A DNA stretch of 64,000 nt from assembly GCA_905215055.1 (NCBI GenBank), contig CAJMOH010000001.1, positions 62,001 through 126,000 on the forward strand, in the 5' to 3' direction. The stretch comes from an uncultured bacterium. Lineage in GTDB: Bacteria; Bacillota; Clostridia; Oscillospirales; Acutalibacteraceae. Below the pieces are notes generated by a model. It ran no database searches, had not been told where the DNA came from, and saw nothing but the letters and a program-made list of their open reading frames with translations. Below are positions 58,375-64,000 of this stretch, piece after piece (positions within the stretch are counted from its first letter, which is position 1; each line of letters opens with the position of its first letter). Position numbers and translations under genes: made by a program.

Positions 58375-60135
58375 GTGTACAAGGTGCTTTATCGAAAATA
58401 CCGGCCTCAGTTTTTCGCGGACGTGGTGGGACAGCCCCAGGTAACTGTGACTCTGAAAAACGAGCTGATGCGGGGCCGCATTGCCCACGCCTACCTGTTC
58501 ACCGGCTCCCGGGGAACGGGCAAGACCACCTGCGCCAAGATCTTGGCCAGAGCCGTCAACTGCCTCCACCCCAAGGACGGGGACCCCTGCGGGGAGTGCG
58601 AAATCTGCCGGGGTCTGGAGGAAGGCTCCATTCTGGACGTGGTGGAAATTGACGCCGCCAGCAACAACGGCGTGGACTCCATCCGCTCCCTGATTGAAGA
58701 ATCCAGCTTTACCCCGGCCACGGCAAAATACCGGGTGTATATCATCGACGAGGTACACATGCTGTCGGTGGCGGCTTTCAACGCCCTGCTGAAAACCCTG
58801 GAGGAACCGCCTCCCCATGTGATTTTTATCCTGGCCACCACAGAGGTCCACAAGCTGCTGCCCACCATTTTGTCCCGGTGCCAGCGGTTTGACTTTAAGC
58901 GCATCGCCCCCGAGGACATTGCGGGCCGCCTGGAGGATGTGGCGGAAAGGGAGGACTCTCAGCTGGACCACGACGCGGCCCTGCTGATTGCCCGAATCGC
59001 CGACGGCGCCATGCGGGACGCCCTGTCCCTATTGGACCAGTGCCTGGGCCGGGACCGGCATGTGACCCTGGACATTGTCAACCAAACCGCGGGAGTCGCC
59101 GCCCGAGACTACCTCTCGGACTTGACCCAGGACATTGTGGAGCAAAACGTCTCTCACGCCCTGGAAATGATTGACGGCCTGCACCGGGAATCCAAGGACA
59201 TGAGCCGTCTGTGCCAGGAGATGGCGGAATATTTCCGGGGACTGATGCTAATTAAAACCATGCGGGATGCCTCCCGGCTGGTGCTGTGCTCCCCTCAAGA
59301 GCTGGAAACCATGACAGGGCAGGCGCTGGCTCTCAGCCTGCCGGCCATCCTCCACGGCCTGGATACCTTTGAGGAGACCCTCCACAAAATGCGCTATGCC
59401 AACCAGCGGGCAGAGCTGGAAATGGCTCTGGTAAAGCTGTGCAGCCCTGAGCTGGACACCTCTCCCCTGGCGCTGCTGCGGCGGCTGGAGGCCCTGGAGA
59501 ATGGTCTGCCCCGCCGGGCGGCGGCTCCCCTGCCCCCGGAGGAACCTGCTCCTGAGAAACGGCCCGCCTCCGCAGAAGCGCCGTCGGAGCCGCCTTCCAG
59601 GGAAGAACCTGGGTTCACCGGGGAACCGGCCCCCGCCGCGGAAAAGCCTGCCGGTCAGCCGGAGGCTGCTCCCAAAGCGTCCCCGACGGCTCCGGGAAGC
59701 AGTCCGGCTCCCGCTCCCAAACGAAAAACCGCCGCGGTGGATGTGGCGGCTCTTGCCGCGGGCGCCCAGCGCTTTCGCGATTGGCCGGAGGTACTCCAGC
59801 GCATCAAGGGAGACACCAAGAGCGTGGCCATGGCCTTTGCCGGGTCCACCGCGTACATCAATGGAAACTATATGCTGATCCAGGCCCCGGAGCTGGCCTT
59901 TGAGCTGCTCAAGCGGCCGGAGCAGCGGCAGCGAATGCGGGAGGCCATCTTCCAGGTGACAGGGCGAACCTACAATCTGGGGCCTTACCGGCCGCCTCAG
60001 GAAGAGGAGGCTCAGGCCGACCCCTTTGCCGAGCTGGAACGCCGGGCCAAGGAGGAGGGCGTGGAACTGCGGGAGGAGGCGCTGCCCCAGGAGGAGGAAC
60101 CGCCTCCCCTGACGGACGCGGAGATCCCCTTTTAA
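58375..60135 (+). CDS. dnaX: DNA polymerase III subunits gamma/tau
   Basis: This 586-residue clamp-loader ATPase has VLYRKYRP at the N-terminus, Walker A GSRGTGKTT, a four-Cys zinc module (NCLHPKDGDPCGECEIC), Walker B YIIDEVHM and sensor 1 FILATTEVHKL. A Pro/Ala/Glu-rich linker (about residues 390-490) leads to the tau-specific C-terminal domain. I chose GTG at 58375 with GGGAGG eight bases upstream; upstream in-frame codons fall in the SRP RNA. It is first of the dnaX-ybaB-recR operon. Confidence 0.95.
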   Translation: MYKVLYRKYRPQFFADVVGQPQVTVTLKNELMRGRIAHAYLFTGSRGTGKTTCAKILARAVNCLHPKDGDPCGECEICRGLEEGSILDVVEIDAASNNGVDSIRSLIEESSFTPATAKYRVYIIDEVHMLSVAAFNALLKTLEEPPPHVIFILATTEVHKLLPTILSRCQRFDFKRIAPEDIAGRLEDVAEREDSQLDHDAALLIARIADGAMRDALSLLDQCLGRDRHVTLDIVNQTAGVAARDYLSDLTQDIVEQNVSHALEMIDGLHRESKDMSRLCQEMAEYFRGLMLIKTMRDASRLVLCSPQELETMTGQALALSLPAILHGLDTFEETLHKMRYANQRAELEMALVKLCSPELDTSPLALLRRLEALENGLPRRAAAPLPPEEPAPEKRPASAEAPSEPPSREEPGFTGEPAPAAEKPAGQPEAAPKASPTAPGSSPAPAPKRKTAAVDVAALAAGAQRFRDWPEVLQRIKGDTKSVAMAFAGSTAYINGNYMLIQAPELAFELLKRPEQRQRMREAIFQVTGRTYNLGPYRPPQEEEAQADPFAELERRAKEEGVELREEALPQEEEPPPLTDAEIPF

Positions 60136-60271
60136 TCTGGAAAACACGCCTTGCCGGAACAGTGGGACAGGCCACCGCTCCCCCAAGCCTGCAAACAAGA
60201 AGCCATGCGGCGGGGATGTTCGGCAGGGTTACAATAACGCACGGCGAAACGCCGGAAAGGAAGGTTTATTT

Positions 60272-60622
60272 ATGAAAGCGAGACTACCCCAGGGATACGG
60301 CGGAGGCGGCCCCTCCAATCTGCAGCAGCTTGCCCGTCAAGCCCAGAAAATGCAGGAGCAGATGGAAACCGTTACCGCGGAACTGGAAGAAAAGGAATAT
60401 ACCGCCACCTCCGGCGGCGACGCGGTCAAGGCTGTTGTCACCGGCAAGATGGAGGTAAAATCCATCGAGATCAAGCCCGAGGTAATTGATCCCGATGACG
60501 CGGAAATGCTGGGAGACCTGGTCACCGCCGCCGTCAACGAGGCGCTGCGGGCCGCCGCTCAGGAAAAGGAAGAGCGAATGACCTCCATCTCCGGCGGCAT
60601 GAACATTCCCGGTCTGTTCTAA
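60272..60622 (+). CDS. ybaB: YbaB/EbfC nucleoid-associated protein
   Basis: This 116-residue DNA-binding protein is mostly helical at the start (LQQLARQAQKMQEQMETVTAELEEKEY), followed by the short beta sheet SGGDAVKAVVTGKMEVKSIEI. It forms a tweezer-like dimer on DNA. It lies between dnaX and recR as in most bacteria and has AAAGGAAGG upstream. Confidence 0.95.
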   Translation: MKARLPQGYGGGGPSNLQQLARQAQKMQEQMETVTAELEEKEYTATSGGDAVKAVVTGKMEVKSIEIKPEVIDPDDAEMLGDLVTAAVNEALRAAAQEKEERMTSISGGMNIPGLF

Positions 60623-60623
60623 G

Positions 60624-61223
60624 ATGGCGGGATACCACGTTCCACCCCTGGAAGCTCTGGTGGAAAAGTTTGAAAGCCTGCCGGGAATCGGCCACAAGTC
60701 GGCCCAGCGCCTGGCCTATCACGTTTTGGGGATGAGCCGGGAGGAAGCCCAAAGCTTTGCCCAGGCCATTCTGGACGCCCACGAGAACATCCACACCTGC
60801 AAGGTCTGCTGCAATTTGACCGACGGGGAGCTTTGCCCTGTCTGCCGCAGTGACACCCGGGACAAGAGCGCTATCTGCGTGGTGGAGGAGCCAAAGGACG
60901 TGTTCGCCCTGGAGCGGGCTGGAGAGTACAACGGTCTTTACCATGTGCTGCATGGGGCTATCAGTCCTCTGTCCGGGATCGGTCCCGATCAGCTGCGGAT
61001 CAAGGAGCTGCTGGCCCGCATCGGCCCTTCCGTGGAAGAGGTCATTATGGCCACCAATCCCACGGTAGAGGGCGAGGCCACCGCCATGTACCTTTCCCGG
61101 CTGCTCAAGCCTTTGGGCGTGCGGGTCACCCGGCTGGCCTACGGTATCCCCGTAGGCGGCGACCTGGAATACGCCGACGAGGTAACCTTGCAGCGGGCCA
61201 TGGAAGGCCGTCAGGAGCTGTAA
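60624..61223 (+). CDS. recR: Recombination mediator RecR
   Basis: This 199-residue ring-forming protein acts with RecO and RecF at gaps. It has a helix-hairpin-helix (LPGIGHKSAQRLAYHVL), a four-Cys zinc finger (CKVCCNLTDGELCPVC) and a Toprim domain (ICVVEEPKDV). It starts one base after the ybaB stop. Confidence 0.97.
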   Translation: MAGYHVPPLEALVEKFESLPGIGHKSAQRLAYHVLGMSREEAQSFAQAILDAHENIHTCKVCCNLTDGELCPVCRSDTRDKSAICVVEEPKDVFALERAGEYNGLYHVLHGAISPLSGIGPDQLRIKELLARIGPSVEEVIMATNPTVEGEATAMYLSRLLKPLGVRVTRLAYGIPVGGDLEYADEVTLQRAMEGRQEL

Positions 61224-61229
61224 CACAAC

Positions 61230-61264
61230 AAAAAGGGTTGTTGCCAACGCAACAACCCTTTTCT
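61230..61264. terminator. Bidirectional terminator after recR
   Basis: AAAAGGGTTGTTG/CAACAACCCTTTT hairpin with a 6-base loop between convergent genes. Confidence 0.92.
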
Positions 61265-61304
61265 TTTCGCCCACAGGCCAGTGATCCCGGTTTTCCAAGG
61301 GCGC

Positions 61305-63731
61305 TTAGTCCAGTCTTCCCAGCCGCTTCACCATGGAGAGCAAATGGCCCACGGCGGTTTCCATCTCTCGGCGGGTGAGACGGCCCTCTTCCAAACCCTT
61401 CAATATCTGGGCGATCACAGGAGGTCCGCCGGGCATGACCACGTCATTGCCCGCAGCCACGGCATCCGCGCCGTCCACCACAATATCCATGTCTCCCCAG
61501 TCGGTGACAACAGCTCCGTCAAAGCCCCATTCCTCCCGGAGAATATGGGTGCAAAGGTCTTTGCTGCCCCCCGCGAAGGTTCCGTTAATCTTGTTAAAGG
61601 AGGTCATCATACAGTGAAGGCCTCCCTCCACCGCCATTTGGAAGGGCTTTAAATACAGCTCCCGCAAGGCCCGCTCTGTGACAAGGGTATCCACCGCGTC
61701 AAAGGCGGGGACGCCGTTCTCCTGCTTGGCGCTGCCCCGGCGGTAGGTCTCCTGCTCGTTGGCGGCAAAGTGCTTGGCGCACACCAGCACGTTGTGGTTC
61801 TCCTGCACGCCCTGCATCAAGGCGCGGGCACAGGCCCCAGCCAGCAGCGGGTCCTCAGAGTAATACTCAAAGTTCCGGCCTCCCAGGGGATGGCGGTGCA
61901 GGTTCAGAGCAGGGGCCAGCCACACGTCCACCTGCTGGCTTTCGCACTCCACGCCAATGGCGTCGCCCATAGAGCGGAGCAGCTCCCCGTCAAAGGAGCA
62001 GGCCAGCAGCATTTCCCCGGGCCAGGCGGTCTCTCCCACACCGGCGGGACCGTCCTTGTAGAACACCGAGTGAATCCCCTTTTCGGGGATGGCCGGGGAC
62101 ACATACCCGTTAAAGCCTCTGGGATGGTCGTTTTCCGTGAGGAACCGGCCGTCCTCTCCCTGGATGGTAGGCGGGTCTTCTGTATCTCGCAAATTTGGGA
62201 AGGGAAGGCCCGCCCCAAAGCCCACGCACAGGGCCGCCAGCTCTCTGTCAGACAGCTGAGCGCAGTCCACCACCGGCACAGCGGGAGCCTGGCAAAGCGC
62301 CATGTCGCCGGCGGTCAAGGAAATCACCGGGCAATCCTGGGGCAGTTCTTCCCGGAAGGGCTTTCCTGTGAGCAGGTCCAGCTGTTCCCGATACTCCGGG
62401 TTCATGGACAGCCGGTTGCCGGTCCGCGCCGCCAGGATGGATTCCTCCACCTGGACAGCCCCCACCGTTTGAACGTTCGCCGAGGAATTTCCCAGCCGCA
62501 GCAGGTAGGTTCCAGCTTCGATCCTCCAAGCGCCGGCCTCCTCTGAATAGCCGGCCAGCTCCTTCCAGGGGATGGTAAGGGTGAGGGCTTCCTCCCCACC
62601 GGGAACCAGCTCCCCTGTTTTGGCAAAGGCTTTCAACTCCTTGGCGGGATGGGGCAGAGCGGTATTCACAGCCGACATGTAAAGCTGTACAACTTCCTTA
62701 CCTTTACAGGCTCCTATGTTTTTCACAACAACCTTCACCCGCACGCCCTGGGGAGTTTTCGTCACTCCCACGGGGGTGATGGAAAATTCCGTATAGGACA
62801 GCCCAAAGCCAAAGGGGTACAGGGGCTGGACGTTAAACGAGTCAAAATACCGGTAGCCCAGGTAGATGTCCTCCCGATAGGCAGTGACGGGCCGGCGGGC
62901 GAATTTCCCTTCCGTGTCCGGCGGCGTCAGGCCGTAGTCCTGATAGGTGAGGATGGAATCCGGGTGGTCCTTATCCCAGGAAAAATCCTTCCAGGCGGGG
63001 TAGTCCTCACCGTCCTTGGCAATGGTGACGGACAGCTTTCCAGAGGGCGTAACCTTGCCCAAAAGCAGCTCCGCCAAGGCCGCCGGTCCCTCTTCCCCGG
63101 GAACGCCCAAAAACAGCGCCGCCTGAATCTGGGGATGATCCTCTATCCAGGACAGGTCCATCAGGCCATTGATATTCAGCACCACCGCCACCTTGGGGAA
63201 GGCGGCGCAGAGCTGCTCCAGCAGGGCCTGTTCCTGCTGGGACAGGTAGTAGTCGTTTTCCAGGTGGCGGTCGCACTCCTCGCCGCCGGACTTCCGGCCA
63301 ACCACCCACAGGGCGGTATCTGTCTGGCTGGCGGCCTCCTCCAGCAGCCCAGCAGGAATGGAAAACTCCTGGGGGTTGGGGGTGTACTTGCCGAAGATCT
63401 CGTACATCAGGCCGCTGTTGACCGCCTCCTTGATCTGGGAAGCGTCAAACTCCGGGGGATGAGCCTTTTTCTCCTCCTCCACCGCCTGACGGTAAAAAGC
63501 GGCCAAGGGCTCCACCAGGCCGAACCCAGCCTCCCCCAGCGCCTGGGCAATGCTGGGAGCTTTCCCGCCCCTGGCGGCGCCGGAGCCATTGCCGGACAGC
63601 ACACTGTCCACCTGCGCCCAGCCGAACAGGGCCAAGGTTTTCCCGGATGCAAAGGGCAGCAAATTCCCCTGGTTTTTCAGCAGGACGGCAGAGCCCTCCA
63701 CCGCCCGGCGGGCAGCTTGTTTCACATCCAT
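61305..63731 (-). CDS. Glycoside hydrolase family 3 beta-glucosidase with reversed domain order
   Basis: This 808-residue enzyme has the GH3 C-domain first (LLKNQGNLLPF, then ALFGWAQVDSVLSGNGSG), then a fibronectin-III-like segment (YFDSFNVQPLYPFGFGLSYTEF), and the catalytic TIM-barrel domain last. That domain includes PALNLHRHPLGGRNFEYYSEDP, CAKHFAANEQE and the nucleophile Asp in AVVTDWGDMD. Reversed order is known in a few rumen Firmicutes beta-glucosidases. No signal peptide, so it acts in the cytoplasm on imported beta-glucosides. ATG at 63731 has AAAGGAG eight bases upstream. Confidence 0.92.
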   Translation of the reverse strand: MDVKQAARRAVEGSAVLLKNQGNLLPFASGKTLALFGWAQVDSVLSGNGSGAARGGKAPSIAQALGEAGFGLVEPLAAFYRQAVEEEKKAHPPEFDASQIKEAVNSGLMYEIFGKYTPNPQEFSIPAGLLEEAASQTDTALWVVGRKSGGEECDRHLENDYYLSQQEQALLEQLCAAFPKVAVVLNINGLMDLSWIEDHPQIQAALFLGVPGEEGPAALAELLLGKVTPSGKLSVTIAKDGEDYPAWKDFSWDKDHPDSILTYQDYGLTPPDTEGKFARRPVTAYREDIYLGYRYFDSFNVQPLYPFGFGLSYTEFSITPVGVTKTPQGVRVKVVVKNIGACKGKEVVQLYMSAVNTALPHPAKELKAFAKTGELVPGGEEALTLTIPWKELAGYSEEAGAWRIEAGTYLLRLGNSSANVQTVGAVQVEESILAARTGNRLSMNPEYREQLDLLTGKPFREELPQDCPVISLTAGDMALCQAPAVPVVDCAQLSDRELAALCVGFGAGLPFPNLRDTEDPPTIQGEDGRFLTENDHPRGFNGYVSPAIPEKGIHSVFYKDGPAGVGETAWPGEMLLACSFDGELLRSMGDAIGVECESQQVDVWLAPALNLHRHPLGGRNFEYYSEDPLLAGACARALMQGVQENHNVLVCAKHFAANEQETYRRGSAKQENGVPAFDAVDTLVTERALRELYLKPFQMAVEGGLHCMMTSFNKINGTFAGGSKDLCTHILREEWGFDGAVVTDWGDMDIVVDGADAVAAGNDVVMPGGPPVIAQILKGLEEGRLTRREMETAVGHLLSMVKRLGRLD

Positions 63732-63930
63732 ATTGACAACTCCTTTCCACAAACGAGAGCCTGTTTCCGCTCTCCTTCTTTATCATCATAGCACAGAGCG
63801 GTTTCCTTTGGCAAGGCGCGGCGCCCAAGAAACTGGGAAAATTCCTGGGGAAGCCTCCCTGGTCCCTTCCCTCTGAAAAAGCTGGCAAAGTTCCCTTTGG
63901 GACTGCCCTGACCCCAGGGCCTTCTATGCA

Positions 63931-63971
63931 AAAGGAGCTGCCGCGCTGGGCGGCAGCTCCTGCTCCTTTTT
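63931..63971. terminator. Terminator near the right edge
   Basis: GGAGCTGCCG/CGGCAGCTCC hairpin with T-rich DNA on both sides. It probably closes a gene beyond the window. The remaining bases 63732-63930 and 63972-64000 show no gene. Confidence 0.8.
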
Positions 63972-64000
63972 CAACAATTACGGCTGGTTGACAACGCCCA

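Noticed and set aside
1..64000. Search for tRNA, rRNA, CRISPR, transposase or phage genes
   Set aside because: By reading both strands I found no TPsiC-type tRNA ends, rRNA segments, spacer arrays, or transposase or integrase-like proteins; a tRNA search program could still find a missed case.

Overview
The window looks like a chromosomal segment of an endospore-forming, moderately GC-rich Gram-positive anaerobe of class Clostridia, most likely order Oscillospirales. This is inferred from the sporulation genes yqfC, yqfD and ylbJ, the block yqfC-yqfD-phoH-ybeY-dgkA-era-yqzL-recO, SRP RNA upstream of dnaX-ybaB-recR, a CD1247-type zinc protein, split glutamate-synthase-type genes, and AAAGGAG/GGAGG ribosome binding sites with sigma-A promoters. 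I saw no rRNA, tRNA, CRISPR array, prophage or insertion sequence. The species cannot be named from the sequence alone.

Layout. 1-8.4 kb: acyl-CoA thioesterase, tadA, a CPBP membrane protease with a repeat-rich N-terminus, htpG, a MazG-like protein, a methyltransferase and mutS2. 8.4-15.7 kb: the recO/era/phoH/yqfCD housekeeping and sporulation block on the minus strand, then ylbJ and a small Cys protein on the plus strand. 15.7-21.5 kb: an AEC transporter, then a signalling island with a two-component system, a lipoprotein and two membrane-anchored sigma-like proteins. Three promoters in the island share one operator layout. 21.5-30.3 kb: Nif3-like protein, esterase, and a carbohydrate locus (two ABC permeases, a binding lipoprotein, a LacI regulator and a GH32 enzyme). 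Two of its promoters carry the same 11-base operator core.

30.3-43 kb: trmB, a patatin-like lipase, asnA, small membrane proteins and an XRE regulator. Next comes an orphan sodium-translocating decarboxylase beta subunit with a 45-residue OadG-like partner, behind what reads as a yybP-ykoY manganese riboswitch. It is followed by a nonsense-interrupted acetyltransferase, a TetR regulator, a sugar isomerase-like protein, a flavin reductase-like protein, peptidase E, a SpoVK/CbxX-type AAA ATPase and aroD. 43-49.4 kb: a sugar-acid dehydratase with KDPG aldolase, CD1247-like protein, efp, an M24 peptidase, yqeG, rpsU and a HAD hydrolase.

49.6-56 kb: a nitrogen cluster starting from one sigma-A promoter and a leader with two terminators. 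It encodes a glutamine amidotransferase, an FMN/Fe-S glutamate synthase core, a glutamine-synthetase-like protein with altered active-site residues, an ANTAR antiterminator and purF. 56-64 kb: a YbaK-type deacylase, a NYN/OST-HTH protein, a GNAT enzyme, SRP RNA-dnaX-ybaB-recR, and a GH3 beta-glucosidase with reversed domain order.

The strongest candidates for something new are the manganese-riboswitch/OadB/mini-OadG unit and the two-component regulon with membrane-tethered sigma-like proteins.
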